DNA of 64,000 bases from Xiphias gladius (GCF_016859285.1 NC_053411.1:3550316-3614315); one strand, 5' to 3'; shown: positions 25,371 through 36,690, counted from the stretch's first letter. The notes: generated by a model not told the origin, from the letters alone. Numbers and translations are program-made.

Positions 25371-26007
25371 GGTACTGGTGAATTAAACTGTCACTTCAGA
25401 CACTTTCACAGAAATGTTTGTGACTGTGCCTTATTTCCAATTCCTGTCAAGTAACCTAAGAAAATTTGAAAAAATTACACTAAGTTAGCATTAAGGTCAA
25501 GGTGAAGGTAAGGATGGGGATAGGGTGTTGAGAACAGTCAGTGAGGGCTCTCCTGGCTAAATCTATCTACAAACAACACAAATACAAACTCTTCAGTAAA
25601 TATAATGTTTAACTTTTCCATTGTAACTTTGACTTGTACATCTAAATGTTTTCTGTAAATAAATGAAGAACAGGTGTTTCAATATTTCATAAGAATTCCA
25701 AGCTGGGTGTTGATATGTTGCTATTGTGATTCTTGTTTATTGGTGTTCAAGGCAAAGAGCAGATGAATTTTATGTAAGTATATATTTTATACCTGTAAAT
25801 GTCAGGGCATTACTGAGCCTAGAGATTAACAAAAATATATTTTATGGAGGATGTACTGAGAACAAATCCTTTTCATTTCACTGTACCATTGCATTTAGCA
25901 TCCATACCAGAGTATTCTCCCTCTCCATTACAAAACGTGGTGGGTAATACAGATGGTGGTGATGACAGGGTCCCTTTCTGCTATGCTCCCTCTCTCTTCG
26001 CATAGCA

Positions 26008-26010
<3 letters not shown>
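25371..26010. other. Intergenic, nothing recognised
   Basis: AT-rich sequence between the LINE and the TG tract. No gene, RNA or duplicated repeat was seen. Confidence 0.4.

Positions 26011-26091
<81 letters not shown>
26011..26091. repeat. TG microsatellite, about 80 bp, pure
   Basis: Uninterrupted (GT)n of about 40 units. It generates long Val/Cys and His/Thr artefact frames on both strands. Confidence 0.98.
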
Positions 26092-26092
<1 letters not shown>

Positions 26093-27316
26093 TGTTTGTG
26101 TGTGCCTGTGTGCAGAACTGTATGGGATGCTGCATGCCTCTCAGAGAAAGAAGAAAATGATGAATGAAAATCCTTTTTGTTGTGCACCGTCCATTGGGTG
26201 TCACCAACATTAGAAAGCCTCCCTCTGGGCTCCATTGTGTATTGCATGTATTCATCCTGTCATGTCTCACATCAGCCAAACCACTCCAAGGCCATTCATT
26301 AAAACATGTGTTTGAATGCCCCCTGCTGGTGGTCTGCACACTCTGCCAATCAAAAACTGTGGCAATCATCTGACCCAAGTGAGCTTTTCTTCCGTTCTGA
26401 ATCTGATCCATGTAAACAAACATCCTCTTGGTAATACTGTGAAGGTCTTGTTAGTCTTGTTGGATTTGAAGTGAAAGACCTTGGAGAGGATCCCCAAACA
26501 TGAATAATTGAACAACCTTGAATATGTTGTCTTTTAGTTTGTGTGGAAAAAATAAAAAACAACTTTCAAACAATCTGTATCCACCCACCCACTCTCGACC
26601 TTTCCTCCATTACAAGTTGGCTTTGATGTGAGGTTTATTTTCCTTCACGCCCTTGCGCTATCTCTCATTGTTGCCCCTCACTCATTTTTGCCTGCCTTCC
26701 ATCAGCCCCCCTCCACCTTCCTCCTTCTATATGACATTGGGTTCAAAGGCAGGTTGTTCCAGCGCCTTTGGTAAACAAACAGACAGCTCTGTCTGCCACT
26801 CCATCCCCAAGGCTGAGTGCTTACAATGACTATTCATAAGGACTAAATCCTTAACCCAGATAAGCACCGAACAAACACACTCATGGTGTGTTCCCATTCA
26901 AACTTTGGAGAGAAGGAGGAAATGGGAGAGGGGCTAGAAAAAAAGGATAGGTGAAGTGAGGGAAATGGGGATTAGACCTGTCATAGCAGTGTTTTCAAAC
27001 ATATTCCTCTTTAAAAGTACAACATTACAGATGAAAATGCAGATTTTAACTTTTCTTTTTTTTTTAGATTTAATATTTTCATTCTACTGAGCTACTAAGG
27101 CCTACATGAATATACAAAATCATCACAAACAACTCTAATTAACACGTACATTTATATAACAGCTGCACCAATCATAAAACATAAAGTTATCTTAAGATAA
27201 TATTCCTAACTTTTAAATTCTCTGACCTTTGAAGCATCCTTGAATCCTGGATCCTACCTTATATCTATATTCTATCTGCTTAGGCTAAGCTCTACTGACT
27301 TGAGGTCAAACTATTT
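26092..27316. other. Intergenic, mostly single-copy in appearance
   Basis: About 26580-26900 is more GC-balanced and free of repeat signatures (for example 'ggtaaacaaacagacagctctgtctgcc' near 26770), so it is a candidate conserved non-coding element, but nothing in the sequence alone proves this. No coding frame is supported. Confidence 0.35.
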
Positions 27317-27371
27317 ACAAACTGTTTGGCGAGGCCCATTAGTCTAAAATGGGCCTCACCAAACAGTTTGT
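27317..27371. repeat. 24-bp-stem hairpin
   Basis: The left arm 27317-27340 (ACAAACTGTTTGGCGAGGCC...) and right arm 27348-27371 are reverse complements except at one position, which would be a G-U pair in RNA. The loop is the 7 bases AGTCTAA. The geometry is shorter than a typical pre-miRNA but the stem is nearly perfect. It may also be a foldback transposon remnant. Confidence 0.85.
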
Positions 27372-27639
27372 CAACAGTTTTGAAAGTCATGAAGAACAAC
27401 TCCAAACAAAAACTACACAACGGTATGGCAAAATATATGTACCTTCTCCGGCTTATAAATAAGGTTGCCAAGTTTGAATAATAAGCGAAGGCAGCATAAT
27501 TTAGTGACAGCTTTTAAATGTCATTTTTGGTTTAGTGATGTGTTTATATAATGGTGAGCATGCAGTATTTTCCCATAATATTTTGCAATACCTTTCCATG
27601 TGCCATTTTTACATTTGAGCTTTTGTATAGATTAAACAA

Positions 27640-27850
27640 ATAAGTGTTAATCAGTGAGCTTTATAGCTGCTGGTTGGCAGATTTTGTTACCTTCAGAAAA
27701 AACCAGGCTTTGTGCTAAGCTAGGCTAACCAGCTGCTGGCTGCATATTTACTGTACAGATATGAAAGCAGTATCAATTTTCATCTAACTCTTGGCAAGAA
27801 AGCAGATAAGCATATTTACCAAAATGTCTGACTGTTGCTTTAACAACATG
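27640..27850 (-). repeat. Common percomorph dispersed repeat
   Basis: It contains 'tgtgctaagctaggctaacc', 'gctgctggctgcatatttactgtacagatatgaaagc', 'catctaactcttggcaagaaagc' and 'ccaaaatgtctgactgttgc' in order. The same family lies in opposite orientation at 53045-53200, with shared words such as 'gttcaacattttg', 'ggccaagagttagatgag' and 'agcttagcataaa'. I remember this family as one of the most frequent short repeats in percomorph introns. Confidence 0.75.
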
Positions 27851-27889
27851 ATATACATAAGTTGTGATACAAAAGTCTCTGGGTGTGTA

Positions 27890-28100
27890 TCCATATGAAA
27901 CAAGAAAGTTCATGAAAGTTTTACTCCAGTGATCTAACATTGCACTTCCATAATTCATGAAGTTGTGATACTGCAAAAAAAAAACAGATAAAACAAAAGA
28001 ATAGTCAAAATTAGTGCAGCAGAGGACAAGATATCCCTAGTTTTAGTGTCTAGTATTGATCAGGCTCCAAAAACACTGGATCTTACACTCCCCATTATTA
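27890..28100 (+). repeat. Dispersed repeat related to 56740-56890
   Basis: It shares 'actccagtgat', 'cacttccataa', 'gcagaggacaagatatc/gcagaggctgagatatc', 'agtgtctagta/agtctctagtt', 'caggctccaaaaacactggatc/caagctcaaaaaacattggatcc' and 'cacactcccca' with 56740-56890, in the same order and orientation. Confidence 0.75.
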
Positions 28101-28574
28101 AATTGATGGTATCTTGACAGAAAAGTCAACAAACAGTTGAAGCTTCTATCAAATGGTGTCAGTCTGAAGCAGTAGCTGCCACTAAGCTTTCGTAACTATG
28201 TTGCCCAAGTAACTTTCTCATTAAGCACAAATCAAAAGTCATTTAAGGGGTTCATTAATGACAGACATCAAAGTCCAACTCTGCAAGGCCTCATCAAGGC
28301 AGAAACAAGAGACATCCATGCTTCCTCTTATGAAGCAAACTTCCTCCTAATGAAGGAGTGCCAACCTGTCTTCTCCGCTTACTGCAAAATGAAGGAGTAA
28401 TTTTGCCTCTTCCCTTTTTTCCCATTGAGGCAGCTACTGAGATATGTGAACAGGTGGAGTCACAGGGCCGGGAAGGAGCAGAGAGAAATGGCATGCCTAT
28501 CAATTAGCTTTGCCTTGTCAGATGTGCACTGAAAGAAAGGACTAGAGAGAGACGGGAAATGAAATGGAGATTGG

Positions 28575-28578
<4 letters not shown>
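28101..28578. other. Intergenic, nothing recognised
   Basis: Sequence before the large TG tract. A minus-strand frame over 28294-28503 has no family features and no splice context. Confidence 0.4.
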
Positions 28579-28661
<83 letters not shown>

Positions 28662-28673
28662 GTGTTTGTGTGT

Positions 28674-28705
<32 letters not shown>

Positions 28706-28709
28706 TTGT

Positions 28710-28778
<69 letters not shown>
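28579..28778. repeat. TG microsatellite, about 200 bp
   Basis: (TG)n with single-base interruptions (tta, gag, ttt, tat) between about 28659 and 28715. It is the longest simple repeat in the window and produces long artefact frames in several readings. Confidence 0.98.
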
Positions 28779-28780
<2 letters not shown>

Positions 28781-29199
28781 ACAGGAAAAAAGAGGGAGAA
28801 AGACGATGCAAGGTTTCTTTTCATCCACAGTGAAGCTGATCAGTTGACGAGAACCAGACACACTGACAAAAGATCTTTGAATGAACAGTCTATAACTGGG
28901 AGTGTCACACGAAGGGTTGTGTGGAGGATACAGGCAGTTTTAATGTCTCAACTGATATAATGGAGCCATATCTGCACATATCATTTCACTGTGACAGTTC
29001 CCAGGTGGAGTTCAAGTAATAAGCAGTATCTTTTTTTCGGATAACTGTCAGTAGTTTGAATTTAATTGGTCTAAAACAATAAAACAATAGTGACTTAACT
29101 TATGTGCTCTACATGCTCTTCTAAACACCTGCGATCTGGTAGGTCTTTCCTGAGGAAATTTCTCGTGATGCACAAGAAGTGGTGCATTTTACATTTCCA

Positions 29200-29706
29200 G
29201 TCCATTTTACGCACCCTTGCATACGTAAGGAACATTTCCAGTGTTCCGTACATATGCAAGGGTAAAATGGAGCATGAGATTGACAGACGGAGTGGTGCAG
29301 TGTCAGCAGTAATATGGGTGTTGTGTCGGACCATTGTGGTGAAGAGGGAACAAAGCCAGAAGGCAAAGCTGTCGATTATTATGCCAAGAGTAGAGCTGCT
29401 GCTCCTTCACGCCGGAAGGACCAGTTGACGTAGTCCAGGCATCTGATCAGGATGTCTCCTGGGCACCTTCACTTGGATCTTTTTGCGCACGTTCAACTTG
29501 AAGGAGACCCAAGGGTAGTCAAAGAACACGCCGGAGATACTATATATCTCATCTGGCCTGGGAACACCTAGGGACGCCCCAGGAGGAGCTAGAAAATGTT
29601 GTTAGGGAGAGGGACATCTGGACTACCTTGCTTAACCTGCTGCCACCGTGACCAAACTCCAGATAAGGAGCAGAAAATGGATGGATGGATGGATGGATGG
29701 ATGGAA
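29200..29706 (+). mobile_element. LINE 3' end with GGAT tail
   Basis: At 29265-29375 the plus strand encodes GKMEHEIDRRSGAVSAV, then VVKREQSQKAKLS, the C-terminal signature of an abundant teleost LINE. The frame then shifts, and the 3' segment (about 29395-29680) encodes remnants of the LLLH..RTS, PPG, 'ggcctgggaacacctaggg' and 'gagagggacatctggactacc' blocks. It ends in (GGAT)n at 29680-29706, the tail type used by this family (RTE/Rex3-like from memory). The copy is 5'-truncated and has an internal deletion after KAKLS. Its 5' edge carries a hairpin (29202-29270). Confidence 0.75.
29202..29270. repeat. Imperfect inverted repeat, arms of 29-33 bp
   Basis: 29202-29234 (CCATTTTACGCACCCTTGCA...) and 29242-29270 (...TGCAAGGGTAAAATGG) are reverse complements apart from a 4-base gap and two mismatches. 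The loop is about 7 bases. The right arm belongs to the LINE coding sequence (GKMEH), so the left arm is an inverted copy of it. Confidence 0.8.
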
Positions 29707-29710
29707 ATTT

Positions 29711-31556
29711 ATGCTCTGTATAGTGCCCTCAGAAATTCCTACAATGGCACGGAAAAGAAATACCAATCCAATGTCTCATATTTTATCTATGCAAAAATTA
29801 GTCATGTGACACCACACCGGTGAGTGTTGATGCAATATTGATGATATATAATTGTCTTGATCTACTGCTCATTGTAGAGTATGTTACTGCCACCAACTGT
29901 CAATCAGTGAAATAGCATGAAACTGGCAGCAAGTTTTTGCATTGCATCATTGTGTGCATGCACAATACAAACAAAATGGGCATCCACTCTTCGACACATT
30001 GCTCCATAGTGCCATAGTGCTACTAGTGGCGAACAAAAACTGTCCAAATTTTGAACTTTTCACGGCGATGTAACCAGGAAATTACAAATACTGATTCTTC
30101 CCCCAGTGAAACCCTTCTCCCTAAAAAAATTGTTTAGCCACCAAAAAATGCTAATGGAATGTACCTGGTTATCAAATTTACACCTAACCAATAACATCTA
30201 AGCGCGTAAGTCTACCTGGAATATAATTCTGGTGCCAATATCCTAAAGTTTGATTTAATTTAATTGGATAGTCTTTGTTTTAAGACTTATTCAAAAATAT
30301 TTACTCGTACTCATAACTTTTACTCTGAAGAAGGTCTGCAAGGACCAAGGTGGTGGTTTGATCTACTGATTCAATATAAAAATTCCTAATTGAGCCACAA
30401 TGAGTGAGCGTCCTGTGAAAATATATTAGTACAACATTGGAACACCATACAACGTACAACATTAACATAAGCTTTAGTTTGTTACCATTCCTAAAATTTG
30501 GTTTGATTACAAATTCATCACGCATACAGGAATATTTTGCTTCTTCTTGATATGAGCATTTTGGAGGGAATACTACATAGGTAAACATAACACAACTGAA
30601 CAAGTGAAGGAGACTGTCCTCCTGTAAAAATGAGCCCATAGGCCGCCTGTCAGTTTATTACAACCCATGGTCGGAAGCTAACTGTAGTCAGCCATGGCAG
30701 TCTGACCTGTAAAATCTGTTTTGATGGTGTTGGTGCAAATAACTCGGCTGTATGCATTAGAAGGCTGTGAAAAGTACTCAATGCATATTCTTTTTTGAAT
30801 CAAAATTATTATGTGTAATGTGAAAAGGGTTTCTCACAGTTACTAAGCCAGGCAGTTATACCCCAACCTAGCCCCACGTTGTGGTTTGTATGTGTCACCA
30901 TTACATCTGAGTTGCAGACATAAGCATCCTTTATGAAAGACAATCCCTGGCAATTTTTGAAATCCAGTCGGTTGTTTAACAGTATTCAGCAGTACCCTTA
31001 AAAATCTTTCTAATCATCTTGGTTAAATGTTCTGTCCACTGCGAGATGAAAAACTAATTTCCCAAGTTGTGACTTTATTTTTCTAATGTCTCTGCTCAAT
31101 TTGTATGACATTAACCACAATTTAAAAGTTGTATTATCTGTTATATTTTTCTATATTAATGTTACTTTCTGCAATTTACACTTTTATGTGAAAAGTAAGC
31201 CTGGACGGGTCATTTCATTTCATCCTACCGAGATTAGCAAAATAATAATAGAGAGTAAATATTGGATTTACCCTTGTCAGTTGGCCAAAGACACAACTCC
31301 AAGTTAATGCTAATAACATAAAATAAGATACAATCTAATTTTGCTAATAACTAAAATTTGGGCCCCTTACATATGTAGCCTCAGTGACTCCCCCTTTAAT
31401 ACATTCATTGTTGCAACTGTAAAAATAAACGAATCAACAAGTAAACACATCCATGCGCAGTGGTTGGAAGTGTAATCAGTAATGAAGTGTTTATAACACA
31501 TTTAAGAAAGTCTGCACAATCTGTAACCTATTTTCCTCAACATACTGTAATTACCT
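29711..31556. other. Intergenic, nothing recognised
   Basis: AT-rich sequence with only short open frames. The frame on the minus strand at 30301-30639 (112 codons) lacks recognisable domains and is likely chance. No duplicated repeat was identified. Confidence 0.4.
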
Positions 31557-32113
31557 CTGGTGGAGAGTAACTAAGTACCGGTACTATACTTAAGACAGTT
31601 CTGCGGTATTTGTACTTTACATGAGTATTTTAATTTTGTACTACTTCTACTCCACTACATTTCAGAACAAAATATTGTACTTTTTACTCCACTACATTTA
31701 GCTGTAGCTGTAGTTTCTAGTTACTTTGCATATGCAGATTTTAAAAATCTATACGGATCATAAAAAATACAGAGCATTGTAATACAGTTCATAAAGCCAC
31801 CGGAAAGAATATCAAGTGAGTAAAATTAGCTCTACTGCGGTCACATACAATATTAAAAAGGTGCTTACATGTTAATGCATCGATAATAATAATGCAATAT
31901 ATTATAACATATGCAAATATAACCATGACAGAGCCCATTTTGGCTGTATATTGAGCACGTTGACTTTTATACTGTAAGTAAGTTTTGTTGATAATAATAA
32001 CATACTTTTAATGAAGTAAGGTTTTGAATGCAGGAATTTTATTTGTAACAAAGTATTTTTAATTTTGAAATTTTTAACTTTTACTTTGGTAAAATATCTG
32101 AATTCCACCACTG
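31557..32113. mobile_element. MITE-like element with short terminal inverted repeats
   Basis: It begins CTGGTGGAGAGTAACTAAGTA and ends with GAATTCCACCACTGG. The terminal TGGTGGA/TCCACCA repeats are inverted, and both ends carry the 'agtaactaagta..ttactt' type subterminal text ('tgtactttacatgagtattttaa', 'aacttttactttggtaaaatatctgaat'). This is a very common teleost non-autonomous family (memory). It is non-coding. Confidence 0.7.
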
Positions 32114-33009
32114 GTTATTACTGTGTGAGGCTTTCTGGTTTTAGAACACTGCAGAACATTACTTACATCACAGTTTTTTTGGGTCTTCATTGTACCCTTG
32201 GCATAAAACAAAAGAGGAAAACTTTTCTAAATCTGGCCCCTACACTGTGAAAGGATTAGGCCTACGGTATTACTCCATTTAATGGTCAAACACCACAGAA
32301 TAAGACTTCACTGGAATCATATTTTGTTTACGGTGAATTATTTTCCAGCAAGTGCTAGCCCAGTTGGTTGCCACATAGAAGTAGCATAATCAAACTTAAA
32401 AAAAAAACAAAACAAAAAAAACATAAAGACGCAGTACACACACAGTATATACAAAAAAAGGTGGCTCGAGTATTAAAAGTGATAACGCAGGAGTAGAACC
32501 TGTAATCACTCTCAAACTGACTGTCTGGTCTTAATACAATAAATAACGTTCTCAACCAGCAGTAATAGTTTACTTATGATGCTAATAATGTAAATTTTCA
32601 AAACTGCAGCTAAAACAAACTTTAAATTCCACGCTTTTTGAGGGCCCCTAATTCCACTTTTCCCCTCACTACTATGCCGCTGGCTCTGTGTCTGTTAGAT
32701 GTGACAAGAGACAATATTCTGAGAGGTTTTGTCAACCATTTTATATGTTGTCAATAGTAATATCTTAAGCTTTACTGCTCTGTAACAAGGGAGTCTAATG
32801 CTAAAACAGTACTAAATACTGACTGAGGCAAGTCTTCTTATGAATATTAAAAAACCGAATAAACACTAGTAAACAGTGTGAGTTGAATAACCAAGGGATG
32901 AGTACCCCCATGTTTGATAAGGCTGTTTCAAAAAATTGTCCTTGGCACATGTGTAGCTTTCACCTTTAAATTCAACTCAACCAAACTACCACTCGTCGTG
33001 GTAACTGTT
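32114..33009. other. Intergenic just upstream of grpel1
   Basis: AT-rich, with A-runs at about 32397-32425. No gene is supported. Confidence 0.4.
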
Positions 33010-33149
33010 CTCTAAATCTGATTGGTCATCTGGGAGCGTGTTCTTCTTACTGACTCCTGATAGGTTCAAATCGCACGGTGCTTCCTCCGAGCTTGTGCGT
33101 CCCGTCAGCGTGCGTTACAAGGAGGTTTACTTGCATAGTTATTAGGAAA
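33010..33149 (+). promoter_or_regulatory. grpel1: grpel1 proximal promoter and 5' UTR
   Basis: An inverted CCAAT box (ATTGG, 33021-33025) lies about 125 bp before the start codon, and CpG content rises from 33050 to about 33350 (cgcacgg, ccgagc, cgtcccgtcagcgtgcg). No TATA box is seen. This fits a housekeeping CpG promoter. The start codon context is AAAATGG. Confidence 0.5.
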
Positions 33150-33217
33150 ATGGCGAGCTGGTGTGTCCGAGCGGTGAGACAGAGCTACTCACTAGTAGCT
33201 TCGCCTGCGCTAATACG
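33150..33217 (+). CDS. grpel1: GrpE-like 1, mitochondrial, exon 1
   Basis: GRPEL1 is the nucleotide exchange factor of mitochondrial Hsp70 (mortalin) in the matrix and acts with the PAM import motor. The gene has four exons here: 33150-33217, 35082-35226, 36609-36690 and 37094-37440. They join in phase to 213 codons plus stop, compared with 217 aa in human (memory). This exon encodes the start of the mitochondrial presequence (MASWCVRAVRQSYSLVASPALI), rich in Arg, Ser and Ala and free of acids. The start ATG has A at -3 and G at +4. The exon ends ..ATACG|GTAAAC, with two bases of the Arg codon left over. Upstream is a CpG promoter; 5' neighbour sorcs2 is divergent about 28 kb away. Confidence 0.9.
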
Positions 33218-35081
33218 GTAAACAGCGTCTATTATTGAAATCTGCCTTACGTAGAAACGTTGCGCTTGCTTTGGCGGGGTCGGTGGCTGCGCCGCTGTTA
33301 TCTTATGGCTGTAGCCGGCTAGCAACGTTAGCTTTCGTAACCGACCATGCTCTTAATGTGGACCAGAGTGTGAAAAAAATACGGACTTAAACTGACCACG
33401 GAGACGTGTGTGTTTGTGTCGGACACGGCCTGGCTCGCATTCAAGTCTGTTTAGCGTGGTGGTTTGTGTCATTGTTAGCCTGTCATTGCGAGAAAACAGA
33501 GGTGGATGATGACATAACGTGACATGTCCTGAATGATGAACAGAGAGGGATGTAGTTAGTGTATACTAAGCTAACGTTCAGGCTGTCGGCTGTGTGGAGT
33601 TTTACCCTAAAGGGATGTGCGTTCGCAGATATTTCATTTTAATCATTTCAAGTGCGTTTTCTAGAGCGAAGACGTCCACTAATGAGTTTGTCTTTTCTTG
33701 AATGGAGAGAATACCAATCCAAACTCCATTCATAAATCCGTCAATGTTTCCTGTGTCGTTAGCGAGCGTGCCTCAAGTTTCGTCCGACATTAAATGATTA
33801 ATCTGTGAAAGGACGTTTTGGCGTCATGTTTCCACGCCACTCTACTGGCTAGGGAGAGATGATGGCACAAGATTGCTCATGGTGAAATACGCCTCAGTAC
33901 TACTTACAGTCATTCTAAAAAAAAGAAAAAGTTGCCCTTGTATTTAGGCTATACAAGTGAGCGTTCCCCATTGAATGTCACATAGGGTGGTTGCATAACA
34001 TTCTTACTAAGCACTACTGGCAGTTGGCAGTGGTTTTAATTAAGCTGTCTGATACCATCAGTTAGCAGGACAAAGTGCCAAAATACCCTGACTTGTGTAT
34101 AAGTTAAATAGTATGTACATTACATATAAGTGGGTTCTTAAAAACTTCCACGGGTGTTCTGTTGGGTTGAGATCTGTTGTCTGTGAAGGCCGTAGCAAAT
34201 GTTTCTTCACTCATTTATTCAAGTTTTTGTTACCAGTCTGAATACTGCATTTAATAGTACAAGTTAGAGGTGAGGACGGTATTATTTTTCAGCACTGTGC
34301 TCTGTAACGGCACTGTTTTAGCTCTATCCATTAAGTTTTTATTCTTTATGACTGCCTGAATGTTGTTATCGCTGTTCATTATGTTCAATTCCAGTGCAGC
34401 TGACTGAACTGCTGTCAAAGGAGAAGTGATAGAATTGGTGTGTAATGCCTCTCTGGAAATATTAAGGGTGCAACTAACAGCTATTTCTATGATTTGAGTA
34501 ATCCACCGATTATTTTTCTCAAAGAATCGATTTTAAAAGTTTTGGCCGATGAAATGTTGAAAGTAATGAAAGAGCCAATTTTGATGTCTTCATAGGTTTT
34601 GTGTAGTCCGACCAGCAGTCCAGAAACAAAGAAAATCAATCCACTATCACGTCTAAGAAAAACTGAGAATATTCACGTTTTTGAAGCTGAATCAGTGAAT
34701 TTGTTAAGATTGTTTCTGATTCATTGTCAGTCAATTGACTAATTGTTTCAGCTCTAGGAAATATCTTAACAGATGGCTGCATTCAGTCAGCTACATATAT
34801 CTGTTGGAAAGTGACAATAATCAAGCTTAGATACTAGATAATGCAGGTGTGAAGGTACAGTCTGAAACAGTGTGAGAAAAAGTACAAGGAAGTCAGGTTT
34901 TATTTAGATTGCCCAATTTCACAATAAATCAGTACAAGCCGAGACAGTGAGTGCACTACATTAGAGGTTAATCGGTTGATTCAGGGTCTGAATATTGGTT
35001 CAGAACATCATTAAAGCAGGTAAGTGATGGGGCAGCCACCACCGCTAGGCAAATGACCTATTGTGTGACCTTCCCAACCAG
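33218..35081 (+). other. grpel1: grpel1 intron 1
   Basis: GT-AG intron (1864 bp), phase 2. The first 150 bp or so are still CpG-rich. It contains a dispersed repeat at 34467-34761; otherwise it is unremarkable. Confidence 0.85.
34467..34761 (+). repeat. Ubiquitous teleost repeat in grpel1 intron 1
   Basis: It runs from 'gggtgcaactaacagctatttc' through 'aatccaccgattatttttctc', 'cagtccagaaac' and 'gaatattcacgtttttgaagctgaa' to 'tcaattgactaattgtttcagctcta'. The beginning (tgcaactaac) and end (cagctct) are the usual boundaries of this family (memory). Non-coding. Confidence 0.7.
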
Positions 35082-35226
35082 AGCCTCTCCACGACTGTTA
35101 TGTACAGCCACCCAGCAGAAGAATGGCCACAGGTCTGAGGAGGAGGCTGAGAAGCCAGAGCAGAATGCAGCAGAGAAAGTCCTGATGGAGAAGACCCAGC
35201 TGGAGGAGCAGCTCAAGGACATGACA
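35082..35226 (+). CDS. grpel1: GrpE-like 1, exon 2
   Basis: Acceptor ttcccaaccag|AGCC completes the Arg codon. The exon encodes RASPRLLCTATQQKNGHR, where the end of the presequence and its cleavage region (RLLCTAT) are nearly identical to human. An acidic linker and the start of the long GrpE coiled coil (EKTQLEEQLKDMT) follow. It ends at phase 0 with ACA|GTAAGT. 145 bp. Confidence 0.92.
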
Positions 35227-36079
35227 GTAAGTCTGACTTGGCTGCAGAGAGGTCGTCCAGCGGGAGTGGATCTGACTGGTGTTATCTGTTTTACTGAGAA
35301 AAAACACTATATCTGCTCTGACTGCAGAGACACTGACACAGATACCCTGATACATAGCTTATAATAACAATATTCTGAATAATGTGCCATATATAAAAAC
35401 CAATACACTTACAACTTCTCCTAATAACCATATCAATCATTGTTAAGCTTCTAAGAAGGCAGACTAACAAGCCAAACAGTGACTATGTTCAATTCAAAAG
35501 CTTCAGCGGCATTTCTCCAACACTCGAGTCGTTTTGTCTGTGTCAGTTAGCCTGCATCCAGACGTCTGGCTTCTCAAAAATTAGGATTTGCTGCTTTTCT
35601 CTGTTTCATACCATCGCAAGGTAACATCTGGCCTGTTGGTCGGACCATCGGTTTGAATAACAATTGAAAGATTAATCAAAAATAAAAATACTACTACTAC
35701 TATTGCAGCCATTGTTTAAAGACACAATGATTTACTTGGTAAAACAGGTGTAATGACCTTTCTGTGTGATTGTAGAGTTCCCCAGCTTAGTATGAACCCA
35801 ATCTTTACATACAGAGCAATGCTATGTTTAAGCTTACCTAAAACTGAATATAGTGTTCCTGCACACGTATTTATTTGTGGAGGGGTTAATAACAGTTAAA
35901 CAGTAAAAATTGAGGATCTATAAAATTCGGTTCCATTTTATCAATATCACCTTTACAAAAGTACTTACCAGACATGGTAACTGATTACGGTTTTTAGCCC
36001 TGAGCTGCATTAGGTTACGTTGATAACGCTGTGTTTCTGTGGCAGTGCACCAGCGACAGCCGTGGCCGGAGGCGCATAA

Positions 36080-36450
36080 TGTTTTTGGGTTTTCCGTCCG
36101 TCCGTGTGTCCGTCTCATTCTCGTGAACAAGATATCTCAGGAACACTTTGAGGGAATTTCCTTAAATTTGGCACAAACGTTCACTTGTACTCAAGGATGA
36201 ACTGATTAAATTTTGGTGGTCAAAGGTCAAGGTCACTGTGACATCACATCCATCCTGTTCTTGTGAACGCGACACATCAGGAACACCTGGAGGAAATTTC
36301 GTTGCATCTGTCCCGAATGTCCACTTGGACTCAAGGATGAACTGATTAAAATTTGCTGGTCAAAGGTCAAGGTCACTTTGACCTCACAAAACATGTTTTC
36401 AGCCATAATTCAAGAATTCATAGGCTAATTATGACAAAATACACTTAATA
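36080..36450 (+). repeat. Two-unit 140-bp tandem repeat in grpel1 intron 2 with nuclear-receptor sites
   Basis: Unit 1 starts near 36121 (tcgtgaac) and unit 2 near 36261 (ttgtgaac), so the period is 140 bp. Both contain 'ctcaggaacac/atcaggaacac', 'cttg.actcaaggatgaactgattaaa' and a cluster TGGTCA-A-AGGTCA-AGGTCA. The second unit finishes with AGGTCACTTTGACCT (36370-36384), a perfect inverted repeat with 3-bp spacing (estrogen-response-element consensus); the first (36230-36244) has one mismatch. The family is widespread in teleost genomes (memory). Confidence 0.8.
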
Positions 36451-36608
36451 CCTTTTGTATTAAATTCCTTCAAAGTCTTCACTACATACATTATATGATT
36501 CTGGACAGACATGGAGGTAAACTGCAACTTCACAGGTTGGCAGAGGCATACAAGCATGAGATGGTAATTCTAGTTAAACCATGACTTATGTTTCTTCCAT
36601 GTTTCCAG

Positions 36609-36690
36609 GAAAAGTACAAGCGTGCCTTAGCTGACACAGAGAACCTCAGGACCCGGAGTCAGAAGATGATAGAGGATTCTAAATTATACG
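36609..36690 (+). CDS. grpel1: GrpE-like 1, exon 3
   Basis: Acceptor tgtttccag|GAAAAG. Encodes EKYKRALADTENLRTRSQKM, the most conserved part of the GrpE dimerisation helix, then IEDSKLYG. It ends TACG|GTAAAG in phase 1. 82 bp. In human the matching text is EKYKRALADTENLRQRSQK, so only one residue differs over this core. Confidence 0.94.

Noticed and set aside
25878-26423. 181-codon minus-strand frame
   Set aside because: The core is (HT)n from the TG tract; no domain or splice context.
28459-28960. Three frames of 106-133 codons on both strands
   Set aside because: All come from the 200-bp TG repeat.
30301-30639. 112-codon minus-strand frame as a small gene
   Set aside because: No domain, no signal peptide, AT-rich chance composition.
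36080-36450. An exon of grpel1 in intron 2
   Set aside because: The two 140-bp units are a known type of dispersed fish repeat, and exons 2 and 3 join in phase without it.
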